From Amblyomma americanum (Eukaryota; Arthropoda; Arachnida; Ixodida; Ixodidae), in NCBI RefSeq assembly GCF_052857255.1, contig NC_135497.1, positions 179,293,745 through 179,357,744 of the forward strand: a stretch of DNA of 64,000 nt, written 5' to 3'. The position numbers and the translations under genes are program-made. Below, one piece after another: positions 11,691-24,095 of this stretch; position 1 is the first letter of the stretch; the number at the start of each line of letters is the position of its first letter. Under the pieces are notes generated by a model. It had not been told where the DNA came from. It worked only from the letters and a program-made list of their open reading frames with translations, and searched no databases.

Positions 11691-14262
11691 ATGTCTGACC
11701 GACTCGCACAACAACGCTCTCTTAATTTATTGGATGTCACGCGCTCGCATAACGCATTTCATCCCTCGACGACTGCTCTTGGAAAGTAGTTTCTCAGCAG
11801 TACGAGTGCATTCTGCGGTACGCAAAACCAGTTGATGCCGATGCGGTTCTTTGATATCCATTCCGAGAGAAGATTTTATTCATTGCACTAATGAAGCCAT
11901 ATGTACGGGAGCGGTGCCTGAGCGACGTTGCGCCTAGCGGTAGAACATCGCATCCAGTCGAGACGCGACAGTCAGTGCGGATCAGAGGCGTTTACAAAGC
12001 ACGGGTCACGTTTAAAAAAATTGAAAGAACGGCGCAGTCAGCCGCTGAAATGATTACCTATAGCTTGTAAAGTGAGCCCACTTCCACTTCGTAACTGCAG
12101 GTTTTGTTACTCCCGCCAGCAGGAGACACTTGGCAAGCATGTGGAGCAGCTGGTTCTCCCAAGCGCTCGTCCTGTCGTCAACGTGCTCACTTGTATACAA
12201 TGCCGCAGTTTTCTCTTTTTTTCCCTGTTGCCACAGCCGTAGTAGTCGTCGGGTGGCCGAACAAGCGGAAAATGGCAGCCTCGAAGCTCGGCCATCCTTG
12301 TAGCGACAGATGAAAGGCGGCAACTGCACTCCCGAGCATATACGCTTACGAAATGCGGCCGCTCGGTGACTTTCAGAGCCGGGTTTTGAGGCGGTAAACA
12401 AGGCGTCTACAAAAACAAACAAAAAAGGCACTAATGTGTTCCAGGGGTAAAGCCTATTTGGACAAGGCCGACGAAAATACCAAGAAGTCTTCGGAAAAGT
12501 GCAGACTCCTCCACTGCTTGCAAAAGCAAGAGATGTGCTAGCAATCGTGACATGCGCTATTCATGACGACGCCGTACATCTACGGTACACTTACGGACCA
12601 TGTTAGTAGAAACCGGCGAGCCCTATACTCTGTCATATCATTATCACCGAGACGCCAGAACACAGACATCCGTACAGGTGGCTGCACCCTATGACTCCAT
12701 TCTCGCGTAATGTAGATAAGTTCACTGAGTGATACCGGCGTTCGCACTGTCTGAAAGAGCTTATCGAATTTCGACCCATCAGCCAGCACTCGCGTTTTTT
12801 TTCCTTTTTACTTTAACCAAAAGGGTTCCTGAAACACTACCCACCCATTCCAATTTCTTTCGGTCTAGGTTTAATTATGATCTGCGGCTTAGGTTCCGTA
12901 ATGTTAGTTTAAGCTGAACTGCTTAAATTGAAATGCAACGATCAGCTGATATGTTTGCACTAGAGGAGAATACAGCATGCTCACTAGCTTCTTCCCAGAT
13001 GAAGATACGATTGGTCGAGGCTTGTGCGGGCTCCTTGTCATCCGCCGGGCATGCCCGTGTAGCAACCAGCGCACTATAATCAGGCACAACGAAGCGGCAG
13101 ACGCCCTCAACGGCGCCGACCGATTCTCATGACATATTCCCTTCGACCTGCTAGCGTGACATCGCAGGTGGATGGTAGATGAAAGCACGAGTTGATCGGA
13201 TTGGCAACGGCGTCTTGAAAATCGGTTGGTGCCACTGCTGGAGGGCCTCCTTTCACTTTCAGGGGCCCGCTTCGTTCTTCAGTTGTACCCGACTACAGCA
13301 GTGCTGAGAAAAGAGAAGTTCCAGAGACAAAGAAAGTACACCATCGCCTGAAGTAATTTTGTGGTAGCTTTACCACTTTCGTTAATACAAGTAACACTAC
13401 CTTGGAATTCAAAGGCTGCGCTGTGCATTATTGCCTTGTAGTACATTTTATTTGATTTTTTTTTTTGGAATGCTGCCGAATCAAGAGCCAGGCTTGCAAA
13501 TTCCCACAAGCACGTAGCATAAGCCCTGTCGTTGTTTGCACTATACACGTTTGAAGATCCCTTCGGCAACGTGTGTGAGCTTTTGGTCATTATCAAGGAA
13601 GACTAGTTCCTGTTGCCATCTTAGTTTTTGTTCTGGGCTGCACGATCTTCGCTACAGCCAGACTCTGCAGCTGTGTCCCCCACCACTACAATTTTTTTCC
13701 TTTACCCACTTTCTACAGTGTCTTCAATCTAAGAATATGCGACTAAAGCTCCATGTAAAAAGGCAGCCAGAGCCACCACTAAGGTGGCTACGACCTTATC
13801 TAACTGATCTGCACGAAGAAAGGTAAAGCACGTATAAACACGGAAAAGTTCTGCAGGTGCCTTCCCGTGCAAAAGAAGAGCAAGTGCCTTCTCACAGTTT
13901 GCTGGCACTGACGCGAAAGCCACAGCCCGGGTGATGGGATCACCGGCCAAGCTATCATTACATATCACGCACGAGAACCGTTCGTGACTCGGTCGCGGCC
14001 ATCACTTCAGCACTGATGGTAGTCCAGTGAATAAATAACTAAGACACCGGCCAGCCAAGGGCCGTTATAATGCGCGAAGGGCTTCGGAAATTCCGCTCTG
14101 ATTTCGTGGCGGCAGCTGCGTAGCTTCCATTCAGAGTTAATAAACTGTGAGTTGGAATGTAATTTAAAATTACCGAAGAAAAAAAAAGTAAATGCCACAT
14201 TCAATTGCTCAACGACTTGTACTGTGTAAGCACACACATTCCCGTAACAAAAGCAAAAGGCT
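11691..14262. other. No recognisable feature
   Basis: About 2.5 kb of mixed-composition DNA. All open frames are short and overlap frames on the other strand. I see no domain motif, tandem array or long inverted repeat. Confidence 0.45.
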
Positions 14263-14640
14263 CCCAAGAACAAAAAGAAAAAGAATTTTACGTGCCGAAT
14301 CTGCACCCGGGCTTTGAGGCACCCAGCCAGTATAGGGAAGGGCATTACATTAATTTCAACCACGTGGGATTCTTTCACTCAAGGCGGAAAGCTGGGCTAG
14401 TTGGTGTTTCATCATGAATTAAAAGACTAGCGCATATAACAAAGACACAGACCTGTCTACTTCTATGTCTGTGTCTTTGCTATATGCGCTAGTCTTTTAA
14501 TTCATGATTCTTTCACGTGCGCCGAAATCTCAATAAACACGCGTTTCTTCCACTCAACTTCTTAATTTCTGCCGCTTCAGCCGGGAATCGAACTCGGACT
14601 AGGCAGGAGAACTCCGTAGCCGCTAAGCCATCGCGTCCGG
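14263..14640 (-). mobile_element. Old Ruka-like SINE interrupted by a hairpin element
   Basis: On the minus strand a tRNA-like head starts near 14640 (A-box-like gcgatggcttagcgg, B-box-like agttcgattccc). The body follows with gcgcacgtgaaagaatc and, past the insert, gtggttgaaattaatgta and ggcacgtaaaattcttt. Removing 14379-14505 and one TSD copy restores a continuous SINE body. It is more diverged than the other copies and looks older. Confidence 0.7.
14368..14516 (+). mobile_element. Short Penelope-derived hairpin element with TSD
   Basis: The 127-bp insert (14379-14505) lies between exact 11-bp repeats gattctttcac (14368-14378 and 14506-14516). It has an 18-nt leader, CTAGTTGGT, then CATCATGAA. 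The hairpin arms at 14414-14452 and 14467-14505 are 39 nt each with one mismatch, and the loop is 14 nt. It has exactly the same length as the insert at 53752-53878, but its stem sequence is quite different. Confidence 0.88.
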
Positions 14641-16316
14641 TGAAATAACCCGCCAATGATAATGACAACACTGCGGAAACTGCTTTCAGGGGCAAGCCTA
14701 AATGTAGGCTGAGCAAATTCTCCCCACTGCACCACGCGACTTATGATGCCTATAGTCACCAGCAGAATAGGGCCTCGTCCGTTCCGGATCTTTTTTCCTG
14801 AAGGGTGTGCGTTGCTACCTTTGGAGGAGAGTTTTAATAAAATGCTGCAGCACGCCTGTTCTTATCCACAAACAGGCAGCGAAGGAGCCTTGTGTATGTG
14901 CGTGCGTGTGCGCTTGCGTGCGGGGGGGGGGGCTCGTGCCAGGATAGCATTTCAGCTAATGCAAGAACAATCGATATCAGATGCGACGTGGCTGCGTTTC
15001 AAATGCTGCATATGACGCAAATCAGTTCTGCTCCCATTGGTTAAGGTGCCGCATGCTGCAAGTTAGTGCGAACGTTAGGTGTCCCTCGTGCGTTACTCGT
15101 CTCCCAGACACGCGCTGTTTTCTGCAGTCTAAGCTGCTGTCGTGACTGGAATATCGTTGACTGGCCGTGTGGGACACCAAGGCCCGTATGTCAGGGTGAC
15201 TGCAGGAAAGAAAAGGACGAGGTTGACCGAGCCTGCTTCTTTCCTGCAACACGTAACAGGCGCTTGGAAGAAGCCGTATGCACAGTTTGATGCCTCGATA
15301 AAAGCGACGGTGTGCACCTTGCTCAGAGAGCTCCTTTTTTCAAGGTTGCGCCCGGGGCGATTCGACGCGCACGCCATCGGGTGGCTCACGCACGCGATCC
15401 CGTCGTGAGCGCGTCGACGTCCAATCTATAAGCGCTCAAAGGGTGCAGGGCACATCCCCGGCCATTCGCTCGCCACGCTGCCGTGAGCACGCCCGCCCCA
15501 TACACGCCTCTTCATAGGCTTTACACACAAGCGAGCATGCCCCCTTCTAGCATGTTTGATTTATGACAAAGGAGACGTAATAAAGGTCTGTACTGCTCGC
15601 AAAGCACACTGCCGCGCGACGTCGTCATTCATGCGTGTTTTTTGTCGTCATACCGCATGTTACGAGCATGTTGCGTGCGGCGATCGGAGAACTCTGCGAC
15701 ATGGTATTGAGATGTTGCACGATCTTGTCTCTCCGCGCTGGCGCACACTGACTGTACGCCGCCGTCTACCGTGGCGAGTGGAGAGGAAGCTGGGAGGCAT
15801 CGCCGCGATTCCAGGCATTTTCTGTCAACTGGTGAGCGCAATGTTCGCAACGGCGAGCATTACTCCACGTACCGCGACCAGCTCTGCGAAACTCGCTTAT
15901 TTGAAGGACATGAGCTTTCCCTGCTACGCTATGTTACTTCTGACTTCCTGCTTCCCATCTGCAGCTGCATGCATTCTATTTCATTCAGGCGTCGTAGGTC
16001 ATCTGGGTTTTCTCGTTATCTAGGCGAATTCCTGCTTCAAAAGTACCTGTATGTCGTTTTACGCGGGTACGAGGACAAGGTATTGTATGCGCGATGATTT
16101 ACCTGGGCACTGCTGCACTGCGCGAGTCTTTATAAAACTTGAGTCCTTGGCGTGAATGAAAAGCTTCTGACAAACTGATGCCTTAGTTCGCTCTCTATAC
16201 GTGTTGGCAACAAAAATGCGGGATTTGAGGCACCTGAGGCCCGTTTCTGCGCTTCCGACAGGAGCTCAGTGTGGGCAAGTTTTTCTTGTCGACGGTTAAG
16301 TTAGTAGAAGAAGAGC
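14641..16316. other. No recognisable feature
   Basis: No supported gene. A short poly-G tract occurs near 14922-14931. The frame at 15556-16023 (plus, 155 codons) has no recognisable motif and heavy overlap on both strands. Confidence 0.4.
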
Positions 16317-16600
16317 TGAGACAGACAGACAGACAGAAATACTTTATTTCGCAAGTGAGTTTTGGACCCTGCTGGGTCCCTGGGCCACTGCGCGGTCCCG
16401 CACTGAATAAGAACTGAGATGAGAATACACATACTGAAGCAGGCTACAAGGAAAATGTAGGTATCAAAAGGCGAATGTAGGTATTTCACAAGGCATTTTG
16501 CAAACAGTATTTTACTTTTTTCTTTTTTTATGATTCCCGCAGCAACCTGACTGTACACATGTGTACTTTTTGTGTGTATATAAAATGTCCTGTCCTGCAA
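16317..16600 (-). mobile_element. Probable LINE 3' end with (CTGT)n tail
   Basis: Read on the minus strand, the segment ends in gcgaaataaagtatttctgt followed by repeats of ctgt, with a polyadenylation-like aataaa just before. This layout is common for LINE 3' UTRs in ticks. No coding sequence is attached, so the LINE type is unknown. Confidence 0.4.
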
Positions 16601-16962
16601 AAACCTGTAGGGTTAGGCTATCAGTGTGTTTTAAATAAATAAATGATTTACCCTCAACCACATCTCATTCTTTTGTCTTGTACTACAGAAAAGACGTACT
16701 CTGCTCGTCATTAAGCGCGAGATACGGTTATCTCGGTAACAATCACACAACGCCTGCAAGCGTACTCCACGCCATATATCCCCAACACCTCTCTTTAGAA
16801 TTCATTCTTTTTGCCCCTATGCCATTGGCACCTACCGCCTGTGACATCAGTGCTGATAACTCCAGCAAGCGATGCCTGCCGCAACATTTGGTATCAAAAG
16901 CAGGGCTGACCGATCAGCAATAAAAGCACGCATAAGAAAAGTAGTTGTTACAAAACACACGT

Positions 16963-17063
16963 ATAATAGAGAGAGACGGGCTAGTTGGTGACTATTAGTA
17001 GAATGCATCTTGAAACCACGCAAACCAATTGCATCTTGAAACCGCGGTTTCAAGATGTATTCT
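16963..17063 (+). mobile_element. Tagged hairpin element, rearranged, no clear TSD
   Basis: CTAGTTGGT at 16981-16989 is followed 16 nt later by CATCTTGAA, matching the tag order of the other hairpin inserts. The stem is unusual: a perfect 26-nt palindrome at 17032-17057, plus an upstream direct copy of the left arm (17000-17017) that can also pair with the right arm. Flanks show no exact TSD. It looks like an older or rearranged member of the family. Confidence 0.6.
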
Positions 17064-17221
17064 AAAAAACATACCCTCCTCCACCGAGCCTTTTGCTCCC
17101 GGTTCACCTTCCGCGCCAACCTCTGTTTCCCACAAGTGGTACGATTACTCAAGCCGCAGTACAATGCTTCACGGCGCTTCAAAATTATTCGCGAAGAATA
17201 ACAGATGTTGTCGAAAAGCAT

Positions 17222-17223
17222 AA

Positions 17224-17294
<71 letters not shown>

Positions 17295-17296
17295 AT
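17222..17296. repeat. (AAAT)n microsatellite
   Basis: About 75 bp of nearly perfect aaat repeats. The long run of FIYL residues in one reverse frame (inside 17169-17717) is an artefact of this array. Confidence 0.95.
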
Positions 17297-17924
17297 GAAG
17301 CATGGATGCGTTTAATAACTCCACATTAACGCCATCGTATTTGTATTTGCTCTCTTCACTAACCCAAAGGGAAAAAATGCGCGCGGGGTGTGATGGGAAA
17401 GAAACGGGACAAAACGGTTTTTCGAAGGAAAGACCGTTTCGTGACTGGCCGGCGCACGTGTGCTGGCTAATCACCACAAGTTGCGAAACGACGTCAGCGC
17501 TGTAACGATCGCGAACCGTCGTTAATCGCATACGAGAACAGCTGTGCCAACTGCTCGCACGGTTTCCAGTCAGTAACCTGACAAAGCGGCACCGGTGGTG
17601 GCAAAGCTGTCGCTGTACTACGCAGGCCGTTGACGCGTGGCGCGGCCCGCCCGCATTGACGTAGAACACGGAAGTTTGGGATCGCATAGAAACAGCCGCG
17701 GCATACGCGTCTTTCATTCCGAAAGGTGCGGCGGACGTCCACGGAGTCTTTAAACGGAAGAGCGCGACACGTGGGCTTCATCGCGTAAGGGCAGCACGTC
17801 AACAACGTTCACAGATGCCCAGGAATTAACGGCTGATTAAGCGAACGAATGTATGATTTGAAAGAGAAGTGATCAGGCAATTTTAAACACCTCGTTATCT
17901 ACGATATAAACTTGGTGCTCGAAA

Positions 17925-18215
17925 TGGCAGATGACCACTAATATCAAAAAGTCTGCAGCAATGACTATTACACGCAAAAAGAATCCTTTAACATTTGCTT
18001 ATAGCATGAACAACAACTGTTTATCTGTCGTATCTAGTTGCAAGTACTTGGGGGTAATAATTACATCAGGTGTCAGGTGGTACCAGCATGTAACACACAT
18101 TTACAGTAAAGCACTGAAGAAACTTGGCTTTTTAAGGCGAACATTAGGAACTGCTGCAAACGCTCGTATACCGCTAAAAAGGGTAGAGATTTTCCATGCA
18201 GGACCAACGCATTTG
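17925..18215 (+). pseudogene. CR1/jockey-like LINE reverse-transcriptase fragment
   Basis: The plus frame carries a KSAAMTITRKKNPL-like segment, then SCKYLGVIITSGVRW, then HIYSKALKKLGFLRRTLG. This is the post-catalytic palm/thumb region of CR1/jockey-type LINE RTs. The catalytic core and the C-terminus are missing on both sides, so it is a dead fragment. A related but separate fragment lies at 26950-27935. Confidence 0.75.
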
Positions 18216-19371
18216 TTAGTGGTTATTTATTAATAAAGTAACAATGGAAGGAAAAGATGTTTGCTAGCCGCGGCATCTGCCGTCGAAACGTGAAGCACCT
18301 GAGCTGCGGCTAGCGGGAATAAAAGGACAGGGAGAGGGAAAGAAAGGGCGGAGCAATAGTGAGAAAGGACAACAATTCCTTTTTTCCCGCGCACGGTTTC
18401 CGAATAGAACGCATTACCCGCCAACATTGTTGATTGCCCAGCGGTTTCATCATTCCTTTGCGCACTTGCCCATAAAACATGACTTCATTACTGCCTCTCC
18501 CTGCCGAATCATTCCGATGGAAACAGTTTTCCGTGTTGTTTATTTTGCAGTTTATTCTTCAGTGCTTGATATCTTGTTTGCATTTTTTTTCTTTCACTGC
18601 GTTAAAAGCTCACTCCTGCCTAAGGACTGGCTTCAAGGCTGGCAGTACTTGTAAAATAAATAAATACCGAAGGCCATCAAAGTAAAAAAAAAAGTCACAA
18701 TCATAGTGGCGATGCTGAGTGAGCCTGCCAATAAATAAACTTTAAATAAAGGGAATGAAAAACAACCCGACGACGTGAGTAATTCTTTTTTTTTCTTGTA
18801 CTCCAGTAACTACAGGCATTTTCACTGCTGCATCGCTTTTGTGTAGCGCAGACTTCCGAGGCGCGGTGTATTCTTAAATTCATATTTCATTTTCGCCTCC
18901 AACTGCAGTGCGATGTACGAAAGTGCGTCGTTTCCAACTCCCCCACTTTTCTCCGCGGAAAGCACGAGGCACTCCAAAAGTGGCATCAACGTGTCTAAAT
19001 ATATAGCATAAGAAGTGAACCCACCCACTGCCGTTGTCGCGGACCCCACTACTGCACTTGGCACATGACTTGGCGATGTCATGTGAGGTACAGGCGCGAC
19101 CAAAAGTAAACGGAGCACGCTATTTGCCTTTAAACATTTTTCACTCGCTTCCTAATTGAGACTGGCAACTGTGGTATGTGCAGGCTAGTAGTAGACGATA
19201 GTTCGCTTTCTCATGAACAAATAATGTTTCCTCATGTCTTCTAGGAAAGGCGAAATTGCAATTAGAACGGAATGAAGTGCTCTGTTTACTCATGTCCGCG
19301 CCTGTACATAGCACTCGCGACATGCAGAGGTGGTTGTCAATCGCAGGAGGCCTTCTAGGCTATAGCCCTGC
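18216..19371. other. No gene recognised; one LINE-like A-rich end
   Basis: Near 18650-18665, acttgtaaaataaataaata resembles the 3' terminus of a plus-strand LINE, but no coding part precedes it. Nothing else is recognised. Confidence 0.35.
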
Positions 19372-19413
19372 AGCAGCTAGAGGCTGCATGGCACCATGCA
19401 GCCTCTAGCTGCT
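19372..19413. repeat. Perfect 20-bp inverted repeat
   Basis: The arm agcagctagaggctgcatgg (19372-19391) is the exact inverse of 19394-19413, with a 2-nt spacer. No tag or TSD is visible, so its origin is unknown. Confidence 0.85.
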
Positions 19414-19791
19414 GACTTCGTTAACATGGAAATCAGCAGTACTTCACTCGCGACATGCTGCTTCATGCTCTACGCAGTTATCGCTGAAGATGTTATCGAT
19501 AATATAGGCCCTGTTAGTCAGCTAAAAATGATATCATTATCATCATCATCACGCAGTTTATGCAAAATGTACGAAAAATTCCCCTCCCACCATTTTTATT
19601 ACTCTTGTAGCGCGCCAACCAAAACTGTCCAATTCCAGCAAATCTCCTGATCTCACCCGCCTGTCCAGGTCCGCCTTTGTAAGTTGCTCCGCGGCCGCTT
19701 AGAGCCGACACTAAATTAACATACCATAAAGAAGGCGGCGGTCAGCTACTATGTCAGATGGGCCAACTCCTATCTTGGTTAGGGCACAGAA
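19414..19791. other. No recognisable feature
   Basis: Contains a short (atc)n run near 19535-19550; nothing else recognised. Confidence 0.45.
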
Positions 19792-19964
19792 TAGAGAGAT
19801 GTAGCATAGTGGAGACGTAATAGCGTGGACGTATATACCAGATTACCGAACCCCAGCTGCGCACGCCCAGTAGCACCATTTGTCCCCGCTCCTTCCACTG
19901 CGCGCGCGTAGGTAATGCGGTGTACGTCTACACCAATAAGTCTCTGCTATGCTAAATCTCTCTA
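19792..19964. mobile_element. MITE-like element with ~50-bp terminal inverted repeats
   Basis: The left end tagagagatgtagcatagtgg and the right end (inverse tagagagatttagcatagca) match with few differences over about 48 bp, through a gtagacgtacacc-like inner part. Total length is 173 bp with no coding capacity. No exact TSD is seen, so the superfamily is undetermined. It is different in sequence from the MITE at 6612-6836. Confidence 0.6.
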
Positions 19965-22900
19965 ATGTTCTAGCTATACATAAAACTTTCCGCGACATCA
20001 ACAAGTTGCAAGAACAATTAGTGACACGAAACGTTATGCGCAGTGCTAAATCGCAGAAATTGACGTGCTTCGATAAGTGCAGCACCGGGTTTCTAATTGC
20101 ATGCACCAATCCACTCCGAGTTTAAAAGGTCACTTCCAAACAAGAAAAAAATACTCTAGGTCTGCTTCTCGTCGTGTCTATATCACAGATTTGATTCTTC
20201 ATATGTGGTGTTTCATTAGGAATATTTCAGTTTCTTTGATCTCTTTTTGAACTTGTGTGCAATACACTCAGTAATACGTCCCGTTAAACACATTCAAGGT
20301 GACATGGCTGAAATGGGGACACGGTTCGGAGCAGCATCTTATTCCCAGCCGGTTTGTCGTTTCTAATTGCGCACGGTCACTAAGGGTGGAAGTTAATTTC
20401 TGGCAACATAGCCAGCTCAGTGAGCATTGTACGAAGATTCTAAACACCGCGCCACGAAGGCACCTAACAGAATTGCGAAGTCAGTCTGTCGCCGCTCTGT
20501 TTCACGGGCGTGCCTTCTTTACCATCTTCCTTCCTGGACGTGTATTCACACTCGCTTCCCCCTCTCTCCCTCTCCAATTCTCCCCCCCCCCCCCCCCCCC
20601 ACTCGGTTTCGCCGGCGCGCCGCGCCGCCGGCAGCTGCTCCGCACCACGTGACCAGCCACGGCACCGCCACGGAGCGCAAGGGCGGCCACGCAGCTCAAG
20701 GAATGCCATGCTGAAGGCTCGAAGTGCTAGCGTGATGTAGCTTTCGCTACAAACAAATACAGAGGCTATTTAGAATGAGTGTTGTAGACCCGTGCTAAAT
20801 ATGCTTGCCAACATTACCCAGCGTCGGCGAAAACATCTTGGCGGGGCTCTCCGCTCGTTGCTATGGCAGCCAACGCTCATGGCATTGGCAGTCGCGTTAG
20901 TGGAAATGGTCCTTCATTAGACGTACGAAATGCATTTATTAGCGGCAGCTGAACAAACGAACAAAAGCAGCTGAACAAACAGATTGTCCGATACTGCTGC
21001 ACAACCTGTGATTGGGCGGCGGTTTCGTCATCGGATCGCTGGCTATATAGTAACCTTCAGCGCACAGGCTCTTGCAGAAGAGAAACCTTTCTCTTACACG
21101 GCGAAAAGTGTTGTCATTAGCTGACCCCTGGTTATAGCTTCGCCCGCAGACACCTAGCCGATCCTTCGGCCAATGCCCTTTGCCGAACAAATACTTTTAA
21201 TCGGGGGTGACTAAATCCTGAATGTAATGATTCTGGGCATAAAGCACGTAGCATACGAGCTGCATTAAAATGGGCAGCCAATCCGCATGCGAGGCTTTTC
21301 TTTAATGAGCCCCCCTCTCCTTCCGGCAGAGAGATGTACGAATTTGTGTGATTCATTTTTCATTTATTCCTTTTTCGTTGTTTTTGCTTTGCTGTGCAGC
21401 CTCGACGCGTATAGAGGCAGAAAAACACGCGCGTCACGACATCTGAATCGGATATCCACCAGTAAATTTAGCTATCGTGCGAGGAACAGAAAGAAAACAA
21501 GCGGAAAAGCAAAAAAAATCTTGTGAGGGGGTGTATAAGGACGGCTTACTCGTAGTTACGCTTATAGGCCCCTAAGGAGAAGCTGTGAAAAGCCTCAAAT
21601 TGTCATCTGCCCTCTAGAGAGAGCGCGCAGACCTATGAGAAACATCGAACCGATCGCATCAGGACTCGAAGGTTCTACTGGCCTGTACAGTCTAACGCGA
21701 CTTAAAGTTAATCACTTCAGGCTTGTCATACTCAGATTAAACTGATCAAACGTGGTTTGTTTTCGCAAGAGGGCTGCAACGAGTGCATCAGTTCAGGTAG
21801 CCGAAGGATTCCTCTTTCCTGCACAGTCTTGTTTGTTGCGGACTAAGTGGCCCCCACCGTAGCTAGGAAAAATTTGTTGGCCCGCTTCAGCCGCATCGAA
21901 TGCGATAACATTCAAATCCCGTTCGAATGTACCAGAGGTCAAGCGACGACCCTCAACGCTATCTGGCCGTTCACAGGCCATTGCCACAGCACGCCGTCCT
22001 CGGTGCAGGAAGTCGCAGCTGCGATCAGCATGAGCTTGAAGCACCGACCTCTCTTCTTACTTCAATGTGACGTAAGTTAACAAAGCTTGCGGAAAAAGCC
22101 ATCACGGTCAGTCAGCGATTCTTGTTAACTGCGGCATTTGATAGTCGTTTTGGTGACATTTCACCTCCTTTTCTAAATTTCCTTACATGTGCCTGGTCGG
22201 CAAACATCACTGCCAGTGCCACAAAGTTGATTTTTTTTCTAGTTGACAAGCAAAAATTACAGCTGTTACAATTAATGAGAAAACAATGCCATGCGTATTA
22301 CCGATTTCAAGTAATGCAGAAATTTCTACGGCTGGGGGTAGTATAAGGCTTCCAAATTGTCTGAAAAAGTAATATGTGCCAACTCGCACAGGATAACAGA
22401 GGCATACAGCAACCATATCCTTGACTCGTAACGCTTGAAAAAAAAAATCACCCTTTCTTTGTGCCTCGTGTTTCCTACAGGCATGCTTGAAAACTCGCAC
22501 GTAATTGCAGCTGATTCAAAGGCGTGTCCGCCAGAAAAACAGCACAGCGTGAAAGGAACATGTTCGGCCGCAAATATGATTACCATGACGTGCTTTATTT
22601 AGTTCATGTCGTTCTACCTCTTTATTCGCCACCACCTACCGTGTGACGCACAGGCTAGAAGAAAACGTGCCTCTCCAATTAGCTCAAGGCTTTCTCCAGC
22701 CGCACTGAAAGGGCGTCATTTCGTACCGAGATTCTGATACCAGCATGGGAGCGTCAGCTTTAGTCAAATATAAGAAAGCGAGCCCTCCGCCACGTTTCCT
22801 CCGATGGCCCTGAGCTTCCAGAGCATCCAACTCCGCATGCTGTCGTCATTTTTATTTTAATAATTTTGCGCGAGTCAACGCCACACCAACCCACACAATT

Positions 22901-23884
22901 GGAGCACCGTTGTGAACCTATCCGCCGTCGTCTGTATCAACCCTCTGCACTGCTAAGCCCGCGCGTGGGCCGGAGATTAAACAATAACCAGGACATGCAA
23001 GGGCGCTCGAGCGGAGGGAATTAGCGTAAAAGCCTAGCGCATACGCTGGACCCGCCGGGGCCGCCGCTGCAAGCGTAAAAGTGGCAACAAAATAAACGAA
23101 GGCTTTTCGGGGAGAGCGAGACGCGCGCGCCGTGGCGGCGAGCAACCTTGGCCTGCATAAACGCGCCAGCCAACCTTGGCGCGACGCGAACGCCGGCGCG
23201 GCGGACTTGATGGTGAATCGAGACCGTTCGCGCGGGGACGCAGAGGACTCGCGCAGCCCCCGCTATAGCTCTCCATTGTGCCGTAGTTGGTAGGAGAGAG
23301 GTATACGCTATTTCCGCTATTGTATACCTATAGCTGTTAATCTCGGCTAAACACTCTGCTCTGCACCGGAGTAGCGGCTAGAAAATCGTGATGTGCTCAA
23401 CAGCTGCTACCCCTTTAGTAGCATACTATGCATTATAATAATATATCATACAGTTGGCGTGATATATTCTATAAATAGGCAGACGAAATGGGGAAAAGAA
23501 CAGGCTGACGACTGCCGCTTGACGAAACACAATGCTTACCTTTCCTGAAAGGGAGCTGGGGGATGGGAAAGGATAAAGTAACAGTGAGGACAGAAGTAAG
23601 ACACTGCCGACGAGGCTCCAAACATGACGAGCACTTACAAAAAACAATACACTTAGAACAAACTAAAAGGATCAATACACAATACAGGTAGGATGAAGCG
23701 TAGTACCGGTACACTGAGCAGTACACAGGTGTCGGTGGCAAAAAAGGCATGAAACATCAAGTCTGGTCCACAAATCACAAACCGCAGCACACACTAGAGG
23801 AAGGCGGAATGCCATACTCTGCTGTCAAATGCGCATGTGCAGTGACACTGCAAATGTCACGGGACGCTTTTCAAGAGAAATTTA
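19965..23884. other. No recognisable gene; GC-rich patches and a poly-C tract
   Basis: About 3.9 kb without a supported gene. A pyrimidine-rich stretch with a poly-C run lies at 20540-20600, next to a CpG-rich block at 20600-20710. Another CpG-rich block is at 23030-23280. Either could be a promoter region, but no exon is visible nearby. Confidence 0.35.
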
Positions 23885-24095
23885 GCAGCAATTTGTTCCC
23901 CAGCGATTCCAAGAGAGTGGATTCCAAGGGAAGGCAAGCGTAGCAGGGGGCGGCAGAAAGTTAGGTGGGCGGATGAAATTAAGGAGTTGGCGAGGATACG
24001 GTGGCCGTAGCTGACAAAGGACAGGATTAATTGGAGTGATTTGGGAGAGGCCTTTGCCCTGCAGTGGGCGTAGTCAGGCTGATGATGATGTTCCC
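23885..24095 (+). pseudogene. RTE-type LINE 3' end
   Basis: The plus-strand reading has KRVDSKGRQA, then RGRQKVRWADEIKELA, then WSDLGEAFALQWA, followed by a (gatgat)-like tail near 24080-24091. This matches the conserved C-terminal end of RTE LINE proteins (GRPxxRWxDDI, then WxxLxEAFxxQW) and their short TGA-rich tails. Internal stops make it a dead 5'-truncated copy. The bodies of other RTE copies lie at 43335-47280. Confidence 0.7.

Noticed and set aside
15556..16023. 155-codon plus frame
   Set aside because: No recognisable motif, no repeat-family match and overlapping frames on both strands.
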